Assembly: GCA_026707665.1 (NCBI GenBank)
Contig: JAPOWK010000117.1
Location: 16,901 to 80,900 of the forward strand
Source of the DNA: Chloroflexota bacterium
GTDB taxonomy: Bacteria; Chloroflexota; Anaerolineae; Aggregatilineales; Phototrophicaceae
Direction: 5' to 3'
Length of the DNA stretch: 64,000 bases
Shown piece by piece: positions 27,857 to 36,917 of this stretch (positions within the stretch are counted from its first letter, which is position 1; each line of letters opens with the position of its first letter). The notes beneath the pieces were generated by a model. It made no database searches, had not been told where the DNA came from, and saw nothing but the letters and a program-made list of their open reading frames with translations. Made by a program: the position numbers and the translations under genes.

Positions 27857-29534
27857 AGAAGACGCGCCTCCCCATGACTCGATTCTGGAAAAGCGTCATC
27901 AGCAAGATTAAGGCGAAGAGGACAAATGCCATCGACGAAGCGTAACCGTAGCGATTGCTGTTCTGCAGCTCGTCAAAGATATAGACGCTGGCTGTGTTAA
28001 CCTTGTTGCCGACAGCGCCGGTGCGCAGGATCCAAATCTGGGTGAAGGCTTGGAAGGTGCCGATGATCGCGACCAGCGACAGAAAGAAAACCGTCGGCGA
28101 GAGCAGGGGCAAGGTAATATGGCGGAAGATGCGCCAGCCGCTGGCGCCGTCAATGCGCGCCGCCTCATACAGCTCGCCCGGTATGTTGCCCAAGCCCGCC
28201 AAGAAGATCACGGCGTCATAGCCGATGTAGGTCCAGGTCGAGTAGATCATGATCACAATCAGCGCCAGGCTCGGACCGGCGAGGAAATCGGGCAAGCCCA
28301 GCAGATCGCCAATCGTCGAGCGTTCGAGGATCCAGCGTTGAGGTTCGATACCGGCGATGCTTAGGATTCGGTTTGCCGGCGCATATTGACCAGCATCAAA
28401 GATGATGCGAAAGACGATCGAAGTGGCGACGAAGGGAGTGATATAGGGGATAAAGTAGACCATGCGAAAGAAGGCGCGGAAGCGAATGGGCTGAAATAGA
28501 AGATAAGCCAGCAGCAAGCCTATGGACAGTTGAACGGGCACGGTGCCCGTGGCATACATGATCGTGACCCAAAAGCCTTGCAAGAGGTCGTCATCCGCTG
28601 CCGCCAATGCCGCTGGCGCCTCCGCCATCAAGAGGTAGCCGCCGACCGCCAACATGAGCCCGCTGACCAGCTGCAAGACAAAACGACGATTATCGTATGC
28701 CCCTATGCCGTGTCGGAAAATCAGCCAGGCGCCGGCGATCAAGGCGATGCCGGCGCTGATAAAGACGAGTTGGGACCAGATTGGCAGCGCCTCGCCTGAA
28801 TCGCGCGCGGCCGCGATCGCCGCCTGCGTTTCCGCGACGGTCAGTTGAAGCAGGAATATCCCGGCGCCGGCGATGCCGGCCGTTGCGGCGCTGAGCGCTA
28901 TGAGCTGTCCGCTATCGGCGCAGCGAAAGCGCCAGACAGCCAGCGTGATCGCCAAGATCCCGATCAGCAGCCCGACAAGCATGAGGTTTCCGGCGGCGTA
29001 AACGTCGGGGGTGGTGAAACTTTCGCCGAGTTTTTCCATGAAGAGTGACAGCGTCGTGTTTTGGCGGCGCACCTGGCGGGGAATCAGCATGATCACGGGA
29101 ACCAGCTTGAAAAACCAGTCGATGACGAGGAGGGCGGCGTAACCAGCCACTAAGCCGGCCGCGACATTTGCGAATCCGCGCTGGTCGCTGGACACCCGCA
29201 GCAGCTTCTGCAGACGCCTCCCCATTTTGACGGCGCTGGCGAGCGCTATGATGGCCAGCCAGAAGAAAAGGATGTAGCCGAGGTTGCCCAATGCTTTTTC
29301 GTAGTTGGCCAAGCCCACGTATTCGTCCGGGAAGCGGCGCCAACGATGGAGACTGACGAAGAAGGCGAAAGCCACTGGAAAGATGCCAAAGAGCAAAATG
29401 AGCAGACCGGCTGGCGCCAGAAACAGATATGCCGTTACGTTTTCGATTAGCAGTCTTCCACGCCGGGTTCCAAGGGCGCGGGCAATAGGGGGGAAAGTGA
29501 CCATCGGCAGTCGTGGAGCTTGGTTGAATAGCAT
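27849..29534 (-). CDS. Carbohydrate ABC transporter permease (MalF type) with long inserted membrane segment
   Basis: EAARIDGASGWRIFRHITLPLLSPTVFFLSL EAA loop; 561 aa; extra hydrophobic segments before the core. Confidence 0.88.
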   Translation of the reverse strand: MLFNQAPRLPMVTFPPIARALGTRRGRLLIENVTAYLFLAPAGLLILLFGIFPVAFAFFVSLHRWRRFPDEYVGLANYEKALGNLGYILFFWLAIIALASAVKMGRRLQKLLRVSSDQRGFANVAAGLVAGYAALLVIDWFFKLVPVIMLIPRQVRRQNTTLSLFMEKLGESFTTPDVYAAGNLMLVGLLIGILAITLAVWRFRCADSGQLIALSAATAGIAGAGIFLLQLTVAETQAAIAAARDSGEALPIWSQLVFISAGIALIAGAWLIFRHGIGAYDNRRFVLQLVSGLMLAVGGYLLMAEAPAALAAADDDLLQGFWVTIMYATGTVPVQLSIGLLLAYLLFQPIRFRAFFRMVYFIPYITPFVATSIVFRIIFDAGQYAPANRILSIAGIEPQRWILERSTIGDLLGLPDFLAGPSLALIVIMIYSTWTYIGYDAVIFLAGLGNIPGELYEAARIDGASGWRIFRHITLPLLSPTVFFLSLVAIIGTFQAFTQIWILRTGAVGNKVNTASVYIFDELQNSNRYGYASSMAFVLFALILLMTLFQNRVMGRRVFYG

Positions 29535-29666
29535 CCAGTATAACCTCAACCGAAGGGAATACCAATGAGTTGCTGAACGCTCCTGGCAAATGCGGCGGAG
29601 GCGGCAAATGCGCCCTTCATGGTACAATCCATTGGACAACCGGTACACAGGAGCAGACAGGGCAAA

Positions 29667-30596
29667 ATGCCGCGCATCTTCGTCATTGGGGCGCTCGTAT
29701 ATGATATTGTCTTTGACGTCCCGGACTGGGTCGCCCCCAATCAGGCGGTACATGCCCGCCAGGTGACCAGGTCGCCGGGCGGCAAGGCGCTGAATCAGGC
29801 GACAGCGGCTCGTCGCTTGGGCGCTGACGATGTTCGCCTTATCGGCTGCGTGGGCGATGATATCTTTGGCGCGGAAATGCTGGAGGCATTGCGACGGGAG
29901 GGCGTCAATGTCGAACAGGTGCGGCAGCTAAGCGCGAGCAGAACAAGCATCGCCGGCATCGTCGTCAAAGATGGTTTGCCGGGATTCATCGGCGCTCCCT
30001 GCGCCAGCCGGATGGTCAGCGACGAACATATCCGTGGGGCGCTTGCCGACCTCGCCGCTGGCGATATTCTCCTGCTTGACTTTGAAATCCCACAGCCTCA
30101 AGTGATGTTTGCGCTGCACTTGGCCCGGGCGGCCGGCGCCATTACCGTGCTCAATCCGGCGCCATTCTTCACGCGTGACGCCTTTGTCGTCGATTATTTG
30201 CATCTGGTTGATGTGATTATTCCCAACCAAATGGAAGCGCAGTTGATTCTCGACAGTGAATCCGACGACCTTGATGAATTGGCGAGCGGGCTGCTGGGCC
30301 ACGGAATTGGGACGGTTGTCTTGACGATCGGCGAGGCGGGCAGCATCCTGTATCAGGTTGATTGCCGAGCCGTGCAACCGGCATTCAAGCTCGCCGCGGT
30401 GGATACGACCGGGGCAAGCGATGCCTTCGTTGGCGCCTACTGTCTTGGGCTCTCGCTGGGTTGGCAAATTCGGAAGACTCTAATTTTCGCGTCGGCGGCG
30501 GCCGGCTTGGCTTGTACGCGGCGCGGCACCATGTCCGCCTTGCCGTCGCTGGAAGAAGTCAGGCTTTTGATGGCGTCGCGTCAAAGCTGCTGCTGA
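29667..30596 (+). CDS. PfkB/ribokinase family carbohydrate kinase
   Basis: RSPGGKALNQATAARRLG; VDTTGASDAFVGAYCLGLSLG; GGAG RBS. Confidence 0.92.
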   Translation: MPRIFVIGALVYDIVFDVPDWVAPNQAVHARQVTRSPGGKALNQATAARRLGADDVRLIGCVGDDIFGAEMLEALRREGVNVEQVRQLSASRTSIAGIVVKDGLPGFIGAPCASRMVSDEHIRGALADLAAGDILLLDFEIPQPQVMFALHLARAAGAITVLNPAPFFTRDAFVVDYLHLVDVIIPNQMEAQLILDSESDDLDELASGLLGHGIGTVVLTIGEAGSILYQVDCRAVQPAFKLAAVDTTGASDAFVGAYCLGLSLGWQIRKTLIFASAAAGLACTRRGTMSALPSLEEVRLLMASRQSCC

Positions 30597-30649
30597 TCCG
30601 AGGGACCGGCGTAACCCGCGCGTGCGATACGGGTTAAGATGATTACAGA

Positions 30650-31264
30650 ATGAAGAATCCATTCTCACGTCGAATCGATTACACGGCACTCGATGAGGGG
30701 CAACTTGTCGCGCTGGCGAAGGAGGACAAAGCGGCTTTTGGCGAACTCTACGAGCGCTATCTGCCAAAGATATACAGTTATGTATACTATCGAACGGGCA
30801 ATGTGCATGACGCGGAAGACCTAACGGCGAAAGTCTTCTTTCGCGCGCTCTCGCATATTAGCAACTATGTTGAGAAGGGAGTGCCGTTTCAGGCCTGGCT
30901 GTACCGGATCGCTCACAACCTGGTGGCGAACTGGCACCGCGATCAAGGGCGGCGGAAGATCATCGCCCTGGACGAATATGTGGCGTATCCGCTGAAGACA
31001 GAGGCGCCCGATCGGCTAGCCGAGGAGCAGGAAGAGCGCACTCAGCTTCTGGAAGCGGTTCGCGGCCTGCCGGAAGACCGTCAACAGTTGTTATTGCTAA
31101 AATTTGTGGACCAAATGTCGAACGCGGAAATCGGCGCGATCATGGGAAGGACGGAAGGCGCCATCAAGTCACTTTATCATCGTACGCTGCTGGCGCTGCG
31201 CGAGGAGATGGTCGCGATTCAGGATGGCGACCGGAAACAGTGGACGGATGGAAAAGAGGGATAA
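30650..31264 (+). CDS. ECF-type RNA polymerase sigma factor
   Basis: Sigma region 2 AFGELYERYLPKIYSYVYYRTGNVHDAEDLTAKVFFRAL and region 4 NAEIGAIMGRTEGAIKSLYHRTLLALRE. Confidence 0.92.
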   Translation: MKNPFSRRIDYTALDEGQLVALAKEDKAAFGELYERYLPKIYSYVYYRTGNVHDAEDLTAKVFFRALSHISNYVEKGVPFQAWLYRIAHNLVANWHRDQGRRKIIALDEYVAYPLKTEAPDRLAEEQEERTQLLEAVRGLPEDRQQLLLLKFVDQMSNAEIGAIMGRTEGAIKSLYHRTLLALREEMVAIQDGDRKQWTDGKEG

Positions 31265-31271
31265 CCGTACC

Positions 31272-31655
31272 ATGCCTACAGCTTCGGAAGCGCAATTGCG
31301 CAATCTTCTAGATTCCATCACGACGCGGCTGCAACGCGGCGATGCCGTCGACCCGCTCATTAGGCAAGCCGACGAAGAGCAAAGTGATGTGGAGGACATC
31401 TTTGAGCTCATCCAGTCGCTTCATGCATCTTTGACGCCAATGAATCCCGATCAGGAGTACGCGGAGAACCTGCGAGCCAATCTGCTTGAGGGGCGCCCCG
31501 GCGTCGCTGGACGCGTTCGGCAGATGCCGGCGCGGCTTTCTGTCGCGGCGATCCTGGCCCTTGTCGCTGGTTGCCTTCTGTTGATGTTGCGGCGAATATT
31601 TGGCTCTGAGACGGCGCCCGATGTCCCGGAAGAAGCGGTGGCCACGCCGCTTTAG
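31272..31655 (+). CDS. Small single-TM protein, candidate anti-sigma factor
   Basis: Immediately downstream of sigma gene; RLSVAAILALVAGCLLLML TM helix. Confidence 0.6.
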   Translation: MPTASEAQLRNLLDSITTRLQRGDAVDPLIRQADEEQSDVEDIFELIQSLHASLTPMNPDQEYAENLRANLLEGRPGVAGRVRQMPARLSVAAILALVAGCLLLMLRRIFGSETAPDVPEEAVATPL

Positions 31656-31799
31656 ACGCTCCGAACTCGTTGAATCTGCATCAAATTTTGAATCAGGAGG
31701 CTTGCGCCGGTCCCCTGCAAGTCGCGAAACTTGCCTTATGATGCAGGGGATTTGGGTGGGAATATTGTCTCCTGGTCGTGAAACAGCGGGGAATCGAAG

Positions 31800-32900
31800 A
31801 TGCCGCCGCAAACCCTGTCGCTGCGTCAACTCAATCGCACGCTGCTTGCGCGGCAGCTCTTGCTGGAGCGGCAGAATCTCAATTGCTGCCAGGCGATTGA
31901 GGCTTTAGGCGGCATGCAATCGCAGATTCCCAACCCGCCCTACATCGGTCTGTGGACGCGTTTGAAGGGCTTCAGCAAGCCGCAGCTTACAGCGGCGCTG
32001 GAAACGAGGTCGGTGGCGCGGGCGCCATGGATTCGCTCGACCTTGCACCTGGTGACCGCCGACGATCATCAGCGCTTCCAGCCGGTCATTCAGCCGGCGC
32101 TGGCACGGGGCTTGCGCTCATTCTTCGGCGCGCGCGCCAAGGGACTGGATATTGAGCGGCTCATCGCCATCGCCAAACCCTACCTGGAGGCGGCGGAACC
32201 CGCGATCGGCGAGTTGCGCGACAAGCTGCAAGAATACGAGCCGGATAAAGACAAGCAGGCGATGGCTTACGCCGTGCGCAGCTACTTGCCCTTGGTGCAG
32301 GTCCCGCCCAGCGGCGCCTGGGGCGTGGGCACGCGCGCGAATTATACGACAGCCGAGAGCTGGCTTGGCAGGGCGGCGCCCGCCGATCTACCGGCGCTGT
32401 TCCGGCGATATCTGGCTGCTTTCGGTCCGGCCGATGTGATGGACTTCCAAACCTGGACCGGTATGACCAGCCTGAAATCGCGACTGAATGAGACGCTGTC
32501 GACGCTCGCCGTCTATCGAGATGAATCGGGTCGAGCGCTCTACGATTTGCCCGATCAGCCGATCGTGGACGAAGACAGCCCAGCGCCGATCCGCTTCTTG
32601 CCCGAATACGACAACATTCTGATTGGTCACAGAGATCGCCGCCGAATACTGCCGGAATTGCATCGCAAGAATGTCTTTGTTTCGGCGGGCCGCGTGCTCG
32701 GCACGGTCATCATCGACGGATTTGTCACCGCCATCTGGAAAATCGAGCGAGAAAAAGAATGGGTGACCCTGCGGGTGACGCTATTCGGGGAGCAGACGGA
32801 GGACATCCTGGAGAAGATTGAAGCGGAAGGGTTGGCTTTGGCGCGCTTCATCTATGAGGACGCGCTTTCGCATCGTGTTAAATTCATGGGAGCCGACTGA
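31800..32900 (+). CDS. Winged helix DNA-binding domain (AlkZ/HTH_42-like) protein
   Basis: LARQLLLERQ...IEALGGMQSQIPNPPYIGLWTRL; FLPEYDNILIGHRDR. Confidence 0.85.
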   Translation: MPPQTLSLRQLNRTLLARQLLLERQNLNCCQAIEALGGMQSQIPNPPYIGLWTRLKGFSKPQLTAALETRSVARAPWIRSTLHLVTADDHQRFQPVIQPALARGLRSFFGARAKGLDIERLIAIAKPYLEAAEPAIGELRDKLQEYEPDKDKQAMAYAVRSYLPLVQVPPSGAWGVGTRANYTTAESWLGRAAPADLPALFRRYLAAFGPADVMDFQTWTGMTSLKSRLNETLSTLAVYRDESGRALYDLPDQPIVDEDSPAPIRFLPEYDNILIGHRDRRRILPELHRKNVFVSAGRVLGTVIIDGFVTAIWKIEREKEWVTLRVTLFGEQTEDILEKIEAEGLALARFIYEDALSHRVKFMGAD

Positions 32901-32996
32901 GGCGGAACGGCGCGCTCTATACCGTCGGTCATTTCGGTGGTAGCCTTTCCCCGAAGAAATTGTTGGGCAGCATCGAAGGGCAAGGGCACGAGCGCC

Positions 32997-33098
32997 ATGG
33001 CACCGGCAGTCAAAATCAGCGCCTTGCGCGGCATGCGGGATGTGTATCGCGCGCGACCGGCAGCAATCCCGCGCGAGATGGGCCGCCAACTGGAATAG
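32997..33098 (+). CDS. Short ORF upstream of hisG: MAPAVKISALRGMRDVYRARPAAIPREMGRQLE
   Basis: 33 codons; ISALRGMRDVY resembles HisRS/HisZ N-termini; terminator overlaps its stop codon. Confidence 0.3.
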   Translation: MAPAVKISALRGMRDVYRARPAAIPREMGRQLE

Positions 33099-33110
33099 TT
33101 GGTGGTTTTT
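33083..33110 (+). terminator. Intrinsic terminator upstream of hisG
   Basis: CCGCCAACT-GGAAT-AGTTGGTGG-TTTTT, 9-bp stem with one G-U. Confidence 0.7.
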
Positions 33111-33150
33111 GGCGCCTTGCCGCGGCGAGTCGAGGAGATATTGAATACAC

Positions 33151-34191
33151 ATGACTGACTCAATGTCGCCGGATAGCCTTGTAGTTGCCTTGCCGAGCAA
33201 GGGGCGTATGGGGGATGCAGCCGACCGGTTTCTCGGTCGAGCCGGTCTGCAGATTTACAAGGCAAACCAACGGCAATATACAGCGACCATTCCCAATTTA
33301 CCTGCTGCGGATGTCGTCTATCAGCGCCCGCGCGATATCGTTAGCAGAGTAGCGGAAGGGTTGGCTGATATTGGCATCACAGGGCTGGATAATGTATCGG
33401 AGTACGGCACGGACTCGGCCGATATCATGGTGATTGACCGGCTCGGTTTTGGCAAATGCGAATTGCTGCTGGCGGTGCCGGATTCATGGATTGACGTGGC
33501 CTCGATGGCCGATCTGGCTGATTTGAGCCTGCGCCATCAAGAACGCGGGGCGCAGCTGCGCATCGCCACGAAATACAGCAAGCTGGTCAAGAGTTTCATG
33601 TATCGGCAAGGGATTTCGCATTTTCTGCTGGTGCATGCGGAGGGGGCGATGGAAGCGGCGCCGCGCATGGGCTACGCGGATTTGATCGCCGATCTATCGG
33701 AGACGGGCACGACCCTGCGCGAAAATCATCTGCGTCCGATCGATGGCGGCACGATCGTGGCCTCGGAAGCGGTCTTGATTGGCAATCGCCGGACGATGCG
33801 GCAGTCGCCGCCCAAGCTGGAAACGCTGCGCGAAATGCTCGAACTCATTGAAGCTCATCGGCGGGCGCGCCAATTTGTATCGCTGCGCGCGAATATCAGC
33901 GGCGAATCGGTGGCGGATGTGCAGGGGCGCATCCTGGGCAATCCCGCGCTAAGCGGCACAAAGGGGCCGGGGGTTGTGGCTGTTGCCAGCCCGCCGGGCT
34001 CTGAGCAGCGCTGGTTCGAGACTACGCTCTTGGTGCAGTCCGATCTGATACACAAGACGATGCAGCACTTACGCAATCTTGGCGGGACCGACATCATTGT
34101 GACGCGCCCCAATTATGTCTTTGATGAGAAGTCACAGACCTATGATCGTTTCGAGCGACTGCTGCATTCCAGGGAAAGACTGAGATACTAG
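33151..34191 (+). CDS. hisG: ATP phosphoribosyltransferase (long form)
   Basis: VALPSKGRMGDAADRFLGRAGL; DIGITGLDNV; C-terminal HisG_C-like region. Confidence 0.88.
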   Translation: MTDSMSPDSLVVALPSKGRMGDAADRFLGRAGLQIYKANQRQYTATIPNLPAADVVYQRPRDIVSRVAEGLADIGITGLDNVSEYGTDSADIMVIDRLGFGKCELLLAVPDSWIDVASMADLADLSLRHQERGAQLRIATKYSKLVKSFMYRQGISHFLLVHAEGAMEAAPRMGYADLIADLSETGTTLRENHLRPIDGGTIVASEAVLIGNRRTMRQSPPKLETLREMLELIEAHRRARQFVSLRANISGESVADVQGRILGNPALSGTKGPGVVAVASPPGSEQRWFETTLLVQSDLIHKTMQHLRNLGGTDIIVTRPNYVFDEKSQTYDRFERLLHSRERLRY

Positions 34192-34200
34192 CGAGCGCTT

Positions 34201-35043
34201 ATGAGCACAATTGGCATCATCAATCCGGGCGCGATGGGCATTTCGATCGCGGCATCGGCGCGGTCGCGCGGTCACGATGTCTTTTGGGCGTCGGCCGGGC
34301 GCAGCGCCGATACGCGTCGGCGCGCCGAGGCACATAATCTTCTCGAAGTTCAAACCTTGGCCGAGCTCTGCGCGGTCTGCGAGGTGATGCTTTGCGTCTG
34401 TCCGCCGCACGCGGCCGCGTCCGTCGCGGACGCTGTGATCGATGCCGGCTTCAGCGGGCTCTATTGCGACGGGAACGCCATCGCGCCGCGGCAATCGCAG
34501 CTTGTCGGTGAGCGCCTTAGGGCCGCGGGCATCGATTTCGTCGACGGCAGCATCATTGGTCCGCCGGCTTGGGAAGCAGGCAGTACCCGCTTTTACTTGT
34601 CCGGTCCGTCGGCTGGGCAGGTCGCCGGCTTATTCGAAGGCGCTCTGGCGGAGGCGGTCGTGATCGGCGATGAGATCGGCAAGGCGTCGGCGCTGAAGAT
34701 GGTGTTCGCGGCGCAGACCAAGGGCTTCACCGCCTTGCTCTCGGCGATTCAGGGGGCGGCTGAACAACTGGGCGTGCGCGCCGATCTGGACCGGGAGTGG
34801 GCGCGGCGGGATAAGGCGGTGGCGGCGCAGCGCGTCAATCAGGTGCGAGGCGTCACCGGGAAAGCCTGGCGCTTTGCTGGCGAGATGCAGGAGATCGCGG
34901 CGACCTTTGAAGCGGCCGGGATGCCGCCGGGTTTCTTCGAGGCGGCGCATGATATCTATCAGCGTATGGCGCCCTTCAAGGACGCGGAAGAATTGCCTGC
35001 GCTTGAGGATGTGCTGGCGGCGCTTACTGCGGCCCGCGACTAG
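34201..35043 (+). CDS. NAD(P)-binding 6PGDH-like oxidoreductase (DUF1932 C-terminal)
   Basis: IGIINPGAMGISIAASARSRGHDVFWASAGRS; ALKMVFAAQTKGFTALLSAI. Confidence 0.85.
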   Translation: MSTIGIINPGAMGISIAASARSRGHDVFWASAGRSADTRRRAEAHNLLEVQTLAELCAVCEVMLCVCPPHAAASVADAVIDAGFSGLYCDGNAIAPRQSQLVGERLRAAGIDFVDGSIIGPPAWEAGSTRFYLSGPSAGQVAGLFEGALAEAVVIGDEIGKASALKMVFAAQTKGFTALLSAIQGAAEQLGVRADLDREWARRDKAVAAQRVNQVRGVTGKAWRFAGEMQEIAATFEAAGMPPGFFEAAHDIYQRMAPFKDAEELPALEDVLAALTAARD

Positions 35044-35046
35044 ACA

Positions 35047-35826
35047 TCAGAGCGCCTCAATCAACTCCGGCAAGCCGGCGAAGACCAAATCCGGCCGTAC
35101 TTCACTCTGCTGCAAACTTATCTCCGTCTCCACGCCCGTCATCACGAGCGCGGTCTGGATGCCCAGAGCTTGCGCGCCGGCGATATCGGTGCCAATGCGG
35201 TCGCCGATCATCAGCGTCTCTTCGGGGCAGGCCTCAAGCTGACGAAGCGCGGCGTCGAACATGCCGCGTGCCGGCTTGCCGATGATGGTGGGCGATTGAC
35301 CGGAGGCCGCTTCGATCAAGGCGATGATGCTGCCGGCGCCCGGCACCAGACCCTCCGGCGCCGGGAACGACGGATCGGGATTGGTGCCGATGAAGCGCGC
35401 TCCTGCTCGAATCAAGAGGGTCGCCGTCCGCGCTTTTTCGTAAGTGAGGTCGACGTCAATGCCGCAGACGACGGCATCGGCGCTAGCATCGACCAGTTTG
35501 AAGCCAGCGTCTGACAACATGCGCTTTAAGCCAGAGCCGCCGAGGACGTGCAAGGGCGTGCCAGCTGGGTAGCGCGTCTGCAAATAGCGGACTGTGGCGG
35601 TTCCGCTGGTGACAATGTGTCGCGGCTGCACGCCGGAGACGCCCATGCTCGCGAGCTTGTCCACATAATCATCTTGCGTTCGGCTGCTGTTGTTGGTGGC
35701 GAGCACGAAATCCAGCTCGCGCTCGAATAAGAGGTCGAAGAAATTCGTCATGCCGGGCAGAGCTTGCGACCCGCGCCATAAGACGCCGTCCATGTCTGAG
35801 ATGACGGCTTTGATCTGGAGTGACAA
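35047..35826 (-). CDS. HAD-IIA family hydrolase (NagD-like)
   Basis: AVISDMDGVLWRG; LATNNSSRT; MIGDRIGTDIAGAQALGIQTALVMTG. Confidence 0.92.
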   Translation of the reverse strand: MSLQIKAVISDMDGVLWRGSQALPGMTNFFDLLFERELDFVLATNNSSRTQDDYVDKLASMGVSGVQPRHIVTSGTATVRYLQTRYPAGTPLHVLGGSGLKRMLSDAGFKLVDASADAVVCGIDVDLTYEKARTATLLIRAGARFIGTNPDPSFPAPEGLVPGAGSIIALIEAASGQSPTIIGKPARGMFDAALRQLEACPEETLMIGDRIGTDIAGAQALGIQTALVMTGVETEISLQQSEVRPDLVFAGLPELIEAL

Positions 35827-35905
35827 TGCGTGCGTCCTTTCGCCAGCTACATCGCGGAGTATTTTAGCGCATCTCGGCGCTGGCGAAAGGCTGCTGACTC
35901 CGGGG

Positions 35906-36886
35906 TTATTTCAGTCGATCCAGCGTACCCTGTTCCAGGGCGTAGAGGTGCTGCCCTTCCTGAGCTTGCAGCAGGCTCGCCAGCCGCGGATATCCCTGCT
36001 CGTATTCGCGCGACCATTCGATGGCGAAATCGCCTTGGCGGATTTCGTCCAGCGTCGCTTCCATCAAGCCTTCCAGTTTGAATTCCTTGAATCGGTGCAA
36101 GCGGCTGAAGATGCCGTACTGCCCGGTTAAGGATGACAGCCGCAGCGCGCGCAGCAAGCCTATCTGTGAAACGCGAGAGAGATAATCGGTGAACTCGCCG
36201 CTAATAATCAGATCCAGCATGACCGCTTCCGGCGGGTACCCCAGTTCCAGCAGCACAGCGGCCGCGGTGGTCATGACGTGGTGAAAGGCGGGCAAGATCG
36301 CTTGCTGCACGAATAGATCCAACTGGGATTCTTGTTCCATTGAGATTTCGATCGCGCCCGCCTGCAGGCTGCCCATGGCTTTGGCGAGCGCCAGCAGCGA
36401 CTCTAGAGTGCTGCCCGTCGCATCCTGCCCAACGCCGACAAAACTGAAGAAGCCGCTGCCATCCAAATATCGTGAGCGCACTGCCGCCCCGATTGTGCGC
36501 GGCGCGATCATGCCGACATCGACGAAAGGCGGCGGCTCGACGAATCCGAAGGCGATGTTGTAGCCGCTGGCGAATACCAAAAGATGACCGCGCTGGAGAT
36601 ATGGTGAAATCCGCTCGAGATAGACTTCCGGCACCACTTCATCCGGCAGGAAGAGCATCAGAATGTGGCAGCGCGGGATCACCTTTTCGATATCTTGCGG
36701 CTCGAAGCCGTCTTCGCGCGCGTGATCGCGGGTCTCGTCATCGCGCAGGCCGACAAGGACGCGGATACTTGAATCGCGCAAGTTATTGGCGACGGGTCTT
36801 CCCAAGTTGCCAAAGCCAATGATGCCCACCGTTTTGCCGCTCAAAACATTGAGATTCGCGTCTGTTTCACGATAGATCGTCGCCAT
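35906..36886 (-). CDS. Ketol-acid reductoisomerase-like protein (divergent IlvC paralog)
   Basis: YRETDANLNVLSGKTVGIIGFGNLGRPVANNLRDSSIRVLVGLR; AGAIEISMEQESQLDLFVQQAILP. Confidence 0.8.
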   Translation of the reverse strand: MATIYRETDANLNVLSGKTVGIIGFGNLGRPVANNLRDSSIRVLVGLRDDETRDHAREDGFEPQDIEKVIPRCHILMLFLPDEVVPEVYLERISPYLQRGHLLVFASGYNIAFGFVEPPPFVDVGMIAPRTIGAAVRSRYLDGSGFFSFVGVGQDATGSTLESLLALAKAMGSLQAGAIEISMEQESQLDLFVQQAILPAFHHVMTTAAAVLLELGYPPEAVMLDLIISGEFTDYLSRVSQIGLLRALRLSSLTGQYGIFSRLHRFKEFKLEGLMEATLDEIRQGDFAIEWSREYEQGYPRLASLLQAQEGQHLYALEQGTLDRLK

Positions 36887-36917
36887 AGCGTCATCCCGAG
36901 ATTCTGAGTTGCGCGCT

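Noticed and set aside
32900-33150. T-box riboswitch upstream of hisG
   Set aside because: No AGGGUGGNACCGCG-like T-box sequence found before the terminator.
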